From the NCBI GenBank assembly GCA_035541455.1, contig DATKNH010000016.1, positions 1 through 58,200 on the forward strand: a stretch of 58,200 nt of DNA, in the 5' to 3' direction. Positions 15,248 through 22,514 of this stretch are shown one piece after another. The notes beneath the pieces are model-generated. The model searched no databases. It was given only the letters and a program-made list of their open reading frames with translations, and was not told the DNA's origin. Position 1 is the stretch's first letter. Every line of letters begins with the position of its first letter. The translations under genes and the position numbers were made by a program. The DNA is from Syntrophorhabdales bacterium. Its GTDB lineage: Bacteria; Desulfobacterota; Syntrophorhabdia; Syntrophorhabdales; WCHB1-27.

Positions 15248-17308
15248 CTATGCTGCTTTGGAAATACGGCATAACAATGCCTTCATCTCTGTGTAGCCGG
15301 TGACGGGATCGCGCGGCTCAAGCTCGGTCAGAATGTTCGCATTTGCTTTCGACCAGCCGTGAGGAATGCTCAGTACACCGCGTGCCAGAGCTTCGGTAGT
15401 CTTTGCCTTTATGGTGATCTTGCCTTTCGTGGTCTCTACGGTCATCATGTCGCCATCGGCAACGCCATACTTTGCGGCGGTGTCCGGATGGATCTCAGCG
15501 AGAGGCTCCGGCGCAGTCTGCTGCACGTACGGCACGCCCCTCATCTGCGTGTGCGTATATTCGGGAATTCTTGCGCCTGTGGTCAGTATCACGGGATATT
15601 TGGCATAAATCTGAGGCGTGCTTACCGGGCTTTTGCTCGGCTCGACCGGCCGGGGCATGGGATCATACCCGTTCTCGGCCAGGGTCTGGGAATAGAGTTC
15701 GATCTTGCCCGAGGGCGTGTTGTAGCGCTTCGGCTGCTCGTACTTCAATTGTGTATAGAAAGCTCCTTCCGGGTGGTCATTGGTCAACTGCTCCCTGTTT
15801 AAGCCGCTTGGCTTCAGGAAGAAATCTATGATCTCCTCTTCCGTATTCCATGGGAAGAACTGCCCGTACCCCATTCTCCTGCCTATTTCCGTCCATATCT
15901 TCCAGTCGGGCCAGCACTCGCCGATCGGCTTAATGACCTGTTTGCGGACCATGGCGTACGGGATGCAGTTTGTCACGCCATAAACGTAGCCTACGCCGCT
16001 CTTCTCCAGGAATGAACACGCAGGCAGCACGATATCTGCAAGCGCTGCAGTTTCCGTCATGAACAACTCTGAAACAACAACGAAGTCGAGAGCCTTGATA
16101 GCCTCTTTGATGCGTTCCGAATCGGGCAGAGTAACGGCAGGGTTGCCGCCCGTGCAGATCAGGCCCTTGATCGCGTAAGGTTTGCCTTTCAGCACCGCGT
16201 CGGCAAAGAGCATCTGCTGGCCGTAAGGGGATGTCCTGCCCCAGAACCTCCGGAAGAGAGGATGTTCATCAGTGCCTATCGGATCGCTGATCTCGGTGAC
16301 GCGCATGTCGCCGAGACGAATGAAGGGTATGTTCACCCACCCACCTGGAATGTCCATGTTGCCGGTGACCGCCTGCATGATAGCGTGCACACGATTCCCC
16401 TGGAAGCCGTTCACGTGCTGGTCGATAGAGCAGGTCCCGGGAACGACCGAAGCCGGCTTGAGCGTAGCGAACAGGCGGGCGACTCTCCTTATGTCCTCTG
16501 CGGGCACCCACGTGATCTCCGACATCTTTTCAGGCGTGTACTGTTTGACGTGCTCGGCCAACTTGTCAAAACCGATGCAGTTCTTCGCCACAAACTCCTT
16601 GTCGTAGAGATCTTCTCCTATAATGACGTTCAGCATGCCCAGGCAGAGCGCCGTATCCGTGCCCGGCCTGATCTGGAGGTGAATGCCTTTTTCCGCCATC
16701 GGGATCTTCTTGGGGTCAACGATGACAACGTGCTTGAGTGTGCCGGCCTCGATGGCCTTATATATCTTGCGCCCGACGGTTATCCTTGAGTTATCCATGT
16801 TCTGACCGAAGACGATGATGATCTTTGCGTTCCAGGGCTCCTCAATAGGATAGCCTCCAAACGTCATCTGGCGCGCCATGATTCGGGAGCGGAAACAGTT
16901 GCCTTCCACGGACAGGAGATTAGGGGTACCATAGACGCCGCGGAATCTCTGTGCGTACGCTGCCAGCTCTATATTCTCCGTTCCCAGCGAACCGGTATAG
17001 ACGGCGAGTGCCTTCGCGCCGTACTTGTCCTTTATCTCCTGAAATTTCTGCGCGATGGTGTCAAGCGCGGTGTCCCAGGATATGCGCTCCCATCCGCCAT
17101 CGGTCTTCTTGCGCATGGGATACGTGAGCCTGTCTTTTGAGTAGACCCATTGAGGCAGGGCTGCTCCCCTGGGGCACAACTCCCCCAGACTGATAGGGTG
17201 TTCTTTCATGCCCTCGACTTTTACAAGCTTTCCGTCCTCAACATACGCGTTTATGCCGCAGCTGTTGATGCACATGATGCAATCCGATTTCACTACTTTT
17301 GTTGCCAT
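15248..17308 (-). CDS. Molybdopterin oxidoreductase (DMSO reductase family), single-subunit type
   Basis: Mo/W-bis-MGD enzyme, 686 residues. The N-terminal [4Fe-4S] ligands are Cys10, Cys13, Cys17 and Cys45 (CIMCINSCG, LCPRG). The probable metal ligand is Cys138 in EGNCFRSRIMARQ. The later motifs GTDTALCLGMLN, TGNMDIPGGW, CTGGNPAVTLPD and the C-terminal MGD-binding domain (HPDTAAKYGVADGDMMTVET) are complete. There is no Tat signal, so it is cytoplasmic. No electron-transfer or membrane subunit adjoins it. The family includes formate dehydrogenases, acetylene hydratase and hydroxylases or transhydroxylases of aromatic substrates; the reaction cannot be fixed from sequence. ggagg precedes the ATG. 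The closest regulator is the TetR gene upstream on the same strand. Confidence 0.9.
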   Translation of the reverse strand: MATKVVKSDCIMCINSCGINAYVEDGKLVKVEGMKEHPISLGELCPRGAALPQWVYSKDRLTYPMRKKTDGGWERISWDTALDTIAQKFQEIKDKYGAKALAVYTGSLGTENIELAAYAQRFRGVYGTPNLLSVEGNCFRSRIMARQMTFGGYPIEEPWNAKIIIVFGQNMDNSRITVGRKIYKAIEAGTLKHVVIVDPKKIPMAEKGIHLQIRPGTDTALCLGMLNVIIGEDLYDKEFVAKNCIGFDKLAEHVKQYTPEKMSEITWVPAEDIRRVARLFATLKPASVVPGTCSIDQHVNGFQGNRVHAIMQAVTGNMDIPGGWVNIPFIRLGDMRVTEISDPIGTDEHPLFRRFWGRTSPYGQQMLFADAVLKGKPYAIKGLICTGGNPAVTLPDSERIKEAIKALDFVVVSELFMTETAALADIVLPACSFLEKSGVGYVYGVTNCIPYAMVRKQVIKPIGECWPDWKIWTEIGRRMGYGQFFPWNTEEEIIDFFLKPSGLNREQLTNDHPEGAFYTQLKYEQPKRYNTPSGKIELYSQTLAENGYDPMPRPVEPSKSPVSTPQIYAKYPVILTTGARIPEYTHTQMRGVPYVQQTAPEPLAEIHPDTAAKYGVADGDMMTVETTKGKITIKAKTTEALARGVLSIPHGWSKANANILTELEPRDPVTGYTEMKALLCRISKAA

Positions 17309-17398
17309 GACCTTTATCCTCCTTACGCATCATTAATTGAAACTGTTCAGCTTTTGATCGTTATGTTATTTGAGAAGCTCCTGCCCTCCTGATGGCGG

Positions 17399-18013
17399 CT
17401 ATCGTGCCGACCTTCCCGCCTCATCAGATGACCGAACGCCTATCCCATTAAGAATGATATCGCTCACCTGCCCATAGTGCTGGATAATATCGTCTTTCTC
17501 TCCTTTCAATAGCCATCTCGTCACCACGTGCTCCAGTATGCCCAGGAGCAGGTGGCGGGCGAGGTATATGTCCACATCCTTCCGGATGATGCCGCGTTCC
17601 TGGCCCTCTCTCAGAATCTCCAGAGCCTGATTGGTGAACTTCTTGATACCCTTATAACTCGATGACTTGGCGAATGCCCTGCTTATCCTCATTTCGAGCA
17701 TGAGGCTTCTCGCGTACGCAGGATTAGTGGTGAAGAAATAGAGATAGTACCAGACAAATTTCCGTATTTTGTCCCGTGTGTCAGATATTCCTTCAAGATA
17801 CCCATCGAGCTTGCTTGTAAAGACTTTCGTCTTTTCCCGGGGAATCGAAAAAAAGAGGTCTTGCTTATTCTTGAAGTACTGGTAGATCGTTCCTTCTGCC
17901 ACGCCTGCCCGGCGGGCTATTTCAGAGATGCTGGCATCCTCAAAGTTGCTCCTGCCGAATGCTTCTACCGCCGCCTGGAGGATCTGTTGTTTTTTTGCGG
18001 CTTTTTTATCCAT
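17399..18013 (-). CDS. TetR/AcrR-family transcriptional regulator
   Basis: Repressor of 204 residues. The N-terminal helix-turn-helix is clear (residues about 20-55: ASISEIARRAGVAEGTIYQYFKNKQDLFF). The C-terminal domain is the helical ligand-binding part, unspecific in sequence. I chose the ATG at 18013 over a GTG three codons upstream; neither has a good ribosome site. It is divergent from the 3-hydroxybutyryl-CoA dehydrogenase gene and lies next to palindromes resembling TetR operators. It may act like FadR-type TetR repressors that sense acyl-CoA, releasing the dehydrogenase (and perhaps the molybdopterin gene) when CoA esters build up. The ligand is inference. Confidence 0.9.
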   Translation of the reverse strand: MDKKAAKKQQILQAAVEAFGRSNFEDASISEIARRAGVAEGTIYQYFKNKQDLFFSIPREKTKVFTSKLDGYLEGISDTRDKIRKFVWYYLYFFTTNPAYARSLMLEMRISRAFAKSSSYKGIKKFTNQALEILREGQERGIIRKDVDIYLARHLLLGILEHVVTRWLLKGEKDDIIQHYGQVSDIILNGIGVRSSDEAGRSAR

Positions 18014-18026
18014 GGTTGACACAAAA

Positions 18027-18041
18027 TTGAACGACGTTCAA
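18027..18041. promoter_or_regulatory. TetR-type operator, site 1
   Basis: TTGAACGACGTTCAA is a perfect 7-bp inverted repeat around one base, 14 bp upstream of the TetR start codon. It is a good candidate for autorepression. Confidence 0.6.
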
Positions 18042-18070
18042 AATATTATAATGCCTACTGCCGCAACTAC

Positions 18071-18090
18071 TTATGCCATAAATGGCATAA
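18071..18090. promoter_or_regulatory. Second palindrome in the TetR/dehydrogenase intergenic region
   Basis: TTATGCCAT-AA-ATGGCATAA is a perfect 9-bp inverted repeat. Its sequence differs from the two TTGAA..TTCAA sites, so it may belong to another regulator. Confidence 0.5.
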
Positions 18091-18096
18091 TAAAGA

Positions 18097-18111
18097 TTGA
18101 ATTTCGTTCAA
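18097..18111. promoter_or_regulatory. TetR-type operator, site 2
   Basis: TTGAATTTCGTTCAA matches site 1 at both half-sites (TTGAA...CGTTCAA) and has the same 15-bp length, 70 bp away centre to centre. Confidence 0.5.
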
Positions 18112-18204
18112 TATTGTACGAACTTAACCCGTTTCTTGTCAAGCCCTGAATTTGTGGCCTATATTTACGAAACGCTCAGCCTCTTTCTATGATACCCTTT
18201 TGCC

Positions 18205-18234
18205 TTGACAACTCGGGAAGATAGCCTGTATATT
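18205..18234 (+). promoter_or_regulatory. Candidate promoter of the 3-hydroxybutyryl-CoA dehydrogenase gene
   Basis: TTGACA (18205-18210) and TATATT (18229-18234, 5 of 6) with an 18-bp spacer, about 78 bp before the start codon. The TetR-type sites lie 94 bp or more upstream of the -35 box. Confidence 0.55.
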
Positions 18235-18311
18235 CAACCTTTAAAGACCTTGTCTCACACGCGCCATCTAAAAAGCATGGTACGGGCAAAAACTGAGGAA
18301 GGAGGAGAGCG

Positions 18312-19166
18312 ATGGAAATAAAAAAACTCGGCGTCTTGGGATGTGGACAGATGGGCGCAGGTATCGTGCAGGTGTTTGCCTCTGCAGGTTATGACGTGGT
18401 GGCGTGCGACACAGTCCCTGCCATGATCGATAAGGGCATCAAGGGCATCGAGAAGAGGCTGTCGGGCCGCGTGGAAAAAGGCAAGATGACACAAGACGAA
18501 CTAAAGGCCGTTATAGCGAGAATAAAGCCGAGCAGCAAGATCGAAGACCTCGCCGACTGTGATATCATCGAGGAGGCGATACCTGAAGACCTCGAACTGA
18601 AGAAGAAGACATTCGCGCAGCTGGATAAGATATGCAAGCCCGAAACTATTTTCGGCACCAACACGTCAGGTCTTTCCGTTACCGATATGGCCGTGGCTAC
18701 AAAGAGGGGAGACAAGCTTCTGGGCATGCACTTTCACAACCCCGCGCCTGTCATGCAGCTTCTTGAGCTGGTTCGCACCATCATGACAAGCCAGGAGACC
18801 ATCGATACCGTTAAGAAATGGGGAGCAACACTGGGGAAGACCGTGGTGGTGGCACCCGATGTCGGCGGTTTCATCGTGACCAGGCTTTTTACGCCGTTCC
18901 TCCTTGGTGCGGTTCGCATGCTGGAAGCAGGTATAGCAACCCGGGACGAAATCGACATTTCGATGAAGCTCGCGGTGAACCATCCCATGGGACCACTGGA
19001 AGTCGTGGATTTCATAGGCCTTGACACCGAGCTTTCGATTGCAGAAAGTCTCTATGAAGAGACCAAAGAGGCGAAGTATGCGCCACCCCTGCTGCTCAGA
19101 AAGATGGTGACTGCCGGCTGGCTGGGCAGAAAGACAGGCAAGGGATTTTACGACTACAACAAGTGA
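18312..19166 (+). CDS. hbd: 3-hydroxybutyryl-CoA dehydrogenase
   Basis: NAD(P)-dependent 3-hydroxyacyl-CoA dehydrogenase, 284 residues (family about 282). It oxidises 3-hydroxybutyryl-CoA to acetoacetyl-CoA, or the reverse. The Rossmann motif is LGVLGCGQMGAG at residues about 6-17, and the catalytic histidine lies in HFHNPAPVMQLLELV. The C-terminal domain has HPMGPLEVVDFIGLD and ends GRKTGKGFYDY, fully typical. Ribosome site ggaggag. The gene stands alone between a TetR operator region and a strong terminator. Paired with the crotonase at 1-645 it would complete the late steps from crotonyl-CoA towards acetyl-CoA. Confidence 0.95.
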   Translation: MEIKKLGVLGCGQMGAGIVQVFASAGYDVVACDTVPAMIDKGIKGIEKRLSGRVEKGKMTQDELKAVIARIKPSSKIEDLADCDIIEEAIPEDLELKKKTFAQLDKICKPETIFGTNTSGLSVTDMAVATKRGDKLLGMHFHNPAPVMQLLELVRTIMTSQETIDTVKKWGATLGKTVVVAPDVGGFIVTRLFTPFLLGAVRMLEAGIATRDEIDISMKLAVNHPMGPLEVVDFIGLDTELSIAESLYEETKEAKYAPPLLLRKMVTAGWLGRKTGKGFYDYNK

Positions 19167-19192
19167 GTAATTGAAGGAGAATGTTAGACAGG

Positions 19193-19240
19193 TCCCATCC
19201 TGCGCCGATGTCCAGATGTCGGCGCAGGATGGGATTCTTT
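19193..19240 (+). terminator. Strong intrinsic terminator after the dehydrogenase gene
   Basis: A perfect 16-bp stem (19193-19208 with 19219-19234) has a 10-base loop and is followed by TTCTTTT. It ends only 28 bp before the fdhD start codon, so fdhD either depends on read-through or has a promoter inside the upstream gene. Confidence 0.85.
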
Positions 19241-19267
19241 TCGCTGTCATGAATGCAGGAGAGATCT

Positions 19268-20065
19268 ATGAGTACGGTTAATGTCCCGATTGTCAGGTTT
19301 AGTAATCAGCAAGTCAGCCGTGAAGATGACCTGGTGGTTATGGAGGAGCCTCTGGAGATCTACGTGGATGACGAGCCCTATTACGTGACGATGAGGCTGC
19401 CGGGTGAAGAACTTCCTCTTGCCCTCGGTCTATGCCATTCCGAGGGCATCATAGATTCCATCGACGATACGATAAGCGTCAACTATTGCCAGGATATAGC
19501 CAGCAACAGAATCAATGTCTACCTTGCTCCTTCGCGAAAAGAGGCAGCTGCGGCCAAGTTGAAGAAGAAGAGAAGCACAGCCTATTCCAGTTGTGGCATA
19601 TGCGGCAAGGAGATTGTAGACGACATTGCCGTCTCACTGAAGCCGGTCGCGGCAACCATAAGCGTGGAGTTCGCCTTTTTGCGACAACTGCAGGACGTAG
19701 CGCGCGAGAGCCAGCAGCTCTTCCATGCCACCGGTGGAACGCACGCAGCAGCAATCTTCGACAAGGCCGGAGGGCTTCTTGCCTTCTCCGAAGATGTGGG
19801 ACGTCACAATGCACTCGATAAAGCGATCGGCAAAGTGCTGTTTGCCCGCAAAAGAGATGATGCGGCTATCTGCATATTGAGTTCACGACTGAGCTACGAG
19901 ATGGTGCAGAAAGCAGCCCGGCTGGGAATAGAAATGATTGCCGGCGCATCTGCGCCCACCAAGCTTGCAATTGATCTGGCCAAGGCGATCAACGTGACGC
20001 TGATCGGTTTTCTCCGGAAAGAACGCTGCAATATCTATTCGTGTCCGGAGAGAATGGCCTTATAA
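19268..20065 (+). CDS. fdhD: Formate dehydrogenase accessory sulfurtransferase FdhD
   Basis: FdhD takes sulfur from a cysteine desulfurase and passes it to the Mo/W-bis-MGD cofactor before insertion into formate dehydrogenase-type enzymes. Length is 265 residues. The acceptor motif SSCGICGKE (CxxC) is present near residue 111. So is the family segment FHATGGTHAAAIFD and SEDVGRHNALDK. The start is MSTVNVP because aggag lies 7 bp upstream; an ATG five codons earlier has no such site. No formate dehydrogenase catalytic gene is in the window. The nearest clients are the molybdopterin oxidoreductase at 15248 or genes elsewhere. Confidence 0.95.
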   Translation: MSTVNVPIVRFSNQQVSREDDLVVMEEPLEIYVDDEPYYVTMRLPGEELPLALGLCHSEGIIDSIDDTISVNYCQDIASNRINVYLAPSRKEAAAAKLKKKRSTAYSSCGICGKEIVDDIAVSLKPVAATISVEFAFLRQLQDVARESQQLFHATGGTHAAAIFDKAGGLLAFSEDVGRHNALDKAIGKVLFARKRDDAAICILSSRLSYEMVQKAARLGIEMIAGASAPTKLAIDLAKAINVTLIGFLRKERCNIYSCPERMAL

Positions 20066-20084
20066 ACCACAGAGCGCTTTACGG

Positions 20085-20127
20085 ATTGCGTGCCTCGTTA
20101 CGAGTTGAACCCACACGCAATAACGAG
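20085..20127 (+). other. Overlapping alternative hairpin arms upstream of the DUF89 gene
   Basis: Two interleaved complementary pairs occur: ATTGCGTG (20085-20092) with CACGCAAT (20114-20121), and CTCGTTA (20094-20100) with TAACGAG (20121-20127). Because the order is a-b-a'-b', the two stems compete. It may be an RNA switch or a coincidence. Confidence 0.3.
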
Positions 20128-20146
20128 TTCACGATGAAGGGGCAAA

Positions 20147-21022
20147 ATGAAGATATGGCCTGATTGTGTTCCCTGTATCGAAAAAATGGCCCTGGGAATC
20201 TGCCGCGTCGCCCTCAAAGACGAAAAGAAAGTAAGAGCGTGCATGACAGACGTAATGAAGCTGGGCCCTTTGCGAGGAGAAGAGTGGAACGTGATCTCAC
20301 CAGTGGTCCTGCTCGCGGTCTGGCGTATTCTTGTCGATCACGCGGGCGCAAGCGACCTTATGAGAGAGGTCAAGAGCGCGCAGAACCGAAAAGCCATGGA
20401 AATGTACGCTGCGGCAAAAGAGCTGGTGCTGAGAAGCCCTGAGCCCCTCCTCGCAGCGCTCAAGCTGGCAATAGCAGGAAACGAACTGGATGCGATGGTC
20501 AGCGTGGTGGAGGATGGCGCCCGGGGCATACTGAAGAAGTTGGATAACCTTTTTCTTGAAAGTCAAAGCTTTGAAGAATTGAAGGTCCGATTGGACAGGG
20601 CGAGTACGATTACGTATTTTCTCGACAACTGTGGCGAAATCGTATTCGACAAGCTTCTCATCGAAACGCTCCTTTCGCGTAAGCAAGCCGACATCACGAT
20701 CGTTACCAGGGGCGTGCCGATTCTCAATGACGCGACGCTGGATGAGGCACGGTCGGTAGGCCTTCAGGATGTCGCGCGCCTCATCGATAACGGGACCGGG
20801 GAGCCTGTTGCGGGAACGGTGTATTCGATGGTCTCCCCCGAAGTCAAGGCCCTGATGGAGGAATCAGACCTTCTGATAGCGAAAGGGGTCGGCAATTACG
20901 ATGCTCTTACTGAAGAAAAGTGGTTGAAGGGAAGGCTTACCATGCTCTATCACGGGAAGTGCCGTCCTTGCTGCAGCGCTGTGGGGGCGAATATCGGCGA
21001 CCTTATCATCTACAATTTTTGA
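20147..21022 (+). CDS. DUF89/ARMT1-like protein, putative metal-dependent damage-control phosphatase
   Basis: DUF89-family protein of 291 residues, of the prokaryotic subgroup with N-terminal cysteines (PDCVPCIEKM). Family hallmarks are the Asp/Asn-rich metal site YFLDNCGEIVFDKLLIETL and AKGVGNYDALTEE. The C-terminus adds KCRPCCSAVG, so the four or five cysteines may form a second metal site. Characterised DUF89 members hydrolyse phosphate from damaged sugar phosphates or cofactors. The bacterial subgroup is little studied. It lies 81 bp after fdhD and may be cotranscribed, although the link to Mo cofactor is only positional. Confidence 0.85.
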   Translation: MKIWPDCVPCIEKMALGICRVALKDEKKVRACMTDVMKLGPLRGEEWNVISPVVLLAVWRILVDHAGASDLMREVKSAQNRKAMEMYAAAKELVLRSPEPLLAALKLAIAGNELDAMVSVVEDGARGILKKLDNLFLESQSFEELKVRLDRASTITYFLDNCGEIVFDKLLIETLLSRKQADITIVTRGVPILNDATLDEARSVGLQDVARLIDNGTGEPVAGTVYSMVSPEVKALMEESDLLIAKGVGNYDALTEEKWLKGRLTMLYHGKCRPCCSAVGANIGDLIIYNF

Positions 21023-21024
21023 TG

Positions 21025-22080
21025 TCAATCTTCCTCTTTATCTTCATATCTCCATTTTCTTCGCCATAACGAACGGACGAAGCCTGCCACGGTAAGAAGT
21101 GCAGCGGCGAAAAAGAGTATCTCGTACAGATGTGTGCTTACATAGAGGAGCCACGTCTCGCGCTTCCTCAATGAACGCTGCCATGCAACTTCCAGCTCCG
21201 CAACACTGATGCCGAGGCTCTCATCCATCGCCACACTGAGAGTGCTGCCGCGGCGCAGTTGATTCAACAGCAAAAGAACTTTGTCTGCACCATACTTTTC
21301 GGAAATATATGTCACGACACTCTGGCTCTGCTCGTATGCGAGTAGTAGTGAACGGTCCTCCGGAGGAAAATGGCCGGTCAACCGGGACAGCGGCAGAAGC
21401 CCTCCCGAGAGCGCGGCTTGATCAAGAATTGAAACTTTTTTCTCCATGATAATCTCGGCTATGCCGTTGCTTACCCACTGGCAGACGCCCTCGTCCAGCC
21501 ATTTCGGCAGCTCATTTTCTGGTATGTACTGGTGCAGGAGCAGATGACAAAGTTCATGTTTCATCGTTGTTTCCAGAACGAACGCATGCCGGGACATCTT
21601 TGAAACATCGAGAAGGATCAGATTGCGGTGCGGCACAGCTAAGGCTGTGACAAGGGGGGACTCAGTCATCTTCTCCAATACACCTTCCGTGAGGAGGACG
21701 AAAGTTGGACTGAACTCAACGGGCCAGCCGATGGTTTTCTGAAGCTCTGTGCGTACCTCAGCGTAGAGGCGCAGCACTTCCCTCGCAGCAGCCTCCTGCG
21801 GAGCATCGTACCGAACCAAAACTCCTTCCTCTTGCATGGATAGAGAGGGTGAGGCATAAGCGAAGCCGTTCACGACAAAAGAAATTGCGATTGCGAACAA
21901 AAGAAGGATTCGCAGTGAAGCTGTTCTTGGCAGGATGTAATATAGCGCGCATACCAGCTTGCTTACGAAAATAGAGCTAGGCGACAAGGCGGATAGCGAC
22001 GGAGGCGTACTGATAGTACGTCGTAGTCGTGCCGCCGCAGGCAACGAAGCTATATGAACGAATGCAAGCCGGTATGTCAC
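21025..22080 (-). CDS. Membrane-anchored MA-type zinc metallopeptidase; N-terminus uncertain
   Basis: Gluzincin-type peptidase, 351 residues in the longest form. The zinc motif is HELCH (His175, Glu176, His179), and Glu197 in WLDEG is the likely third ligand. A hydrophobic segment at about 55-75 ending AYA-SPS looks like a signal peptide. A second hydrophobic segment near 318-338 is a C-terminal anchor, followed by a basic tail. The first ~44 codons, from a GTG overlapping the SemiSWEET stop (GTGA), are encoded by repeat element B. The native start was probably near residue 45-50, but no ATG, GTG or TTG is available there. The true start is therefore unresolved: an element-derived N-terminus, a rare CTG start, or a damaged gene. 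Confidence 0.75.
   Translation of the reverse strand: MTYRLAFVHIASLPAAARLRRTISTPPSLSALSPSSIFVSKLVCALYYILPRTASLRILLLFAIAISFVVNGFAYASPSLSMQEEGVLVRYDAPQEAAAREVLRLYAEVRTELQKTIGWPVEFSPTFVLLTEGVLEKMTESPLVTALAVPHRNLILLDVSKMSRHAFVLETTMKHELCHLLLHQYIPENELPKWLDEGVCQWVSNGIAEIIMEKKVSILDQAALSGGLLPLSRLTGHFPPEDRSLLLAYEQSQSVVTYISEKYGADKVLLLLNQLRRGSTLSVAMDESLGISVAELEVAWQRSLRKRETWLLYVSTHLYEILFFAAALLTVAGFVRSLWRRKWRYEDKEED
21950..22076. repeat. Palindromic repeat element, copy B
   Basis: The ends CATACCAGCTTGC (21950-21962) and GCAAGCCGGTATG (22064-22076) are inverted with one mismatch in 13, and pairing continues inward imperfectly for about 28 bases. Interior blocks match copy A at 15136. It starts at the base after the SemiSWEET stop and supplies the first codons of the metallopeptidase frame. 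Confidence 0.6.
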
Positions 22081-22343
22081 CTATACTTGATCTTCAGCGT
22101 GAGCAGGGTAAAAGTCAATACCGAGCTGATAAAATTCGGGAGAATAATCGGCAAAGAGCGCACGCAAAGGCCGTAAATGAACCAAAGGAAAATGCCTGTT
22201 GAGGTGAGACTTACCATTCCCAGTGAAATGTCATGTGTGGATTTTGTGCGCGCTGCTTTTACTACCTGAGGGAAAAAGGCAACAGTGGTCAAACCGCCTG
22301 CAACGAAACCTAAAATAGAGACTGCATCTACAGCAAAAACCAT
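22077..22343 (-). CDS. SemiSWEET-family transporter
   Basis: Three-helix membrane protein of 88 residues that dimerises to form a small sugar transporter. The first helix shows LGFVAGGLTTVAFFPQVVKAARTKST, with the PQ motif of the PQ-loop/SWEET fold. Then come DISLGMVSLTSTGIFLWFIYGL and a third helix. The ATG at 22343 is preferred to one seven codons upstream because gagga lies 8 bp before it. It may share a transcript with the downstream metallopeptidase, but the two are separated by repeat element B. Confidence 0.9.
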   Translation of the reverse strand: MVFAVDAVSILGFVAGGLTTVAFFPQVVKAARTKSTHDISLGMVSLTSTGIFLWFIYGLCVRSLPIILPNFISSVLTFTLLTLKIKYR

Positions 22344-22514
22344 TTCTATATTCCTCGCATGCAAGAGCTGCTACACACAAAATGTTATCGCTTGTCCTGC
22401 TCATTACTCAAGGATCACTGCTCACTTGAGCGGTTGTTCTTATATAGCATATTCGGCTGAAATAATCTGGAAGTGAGGCCTTGCAATGTTATACCCAAGC
22501 TGCTTTAATAGGCT

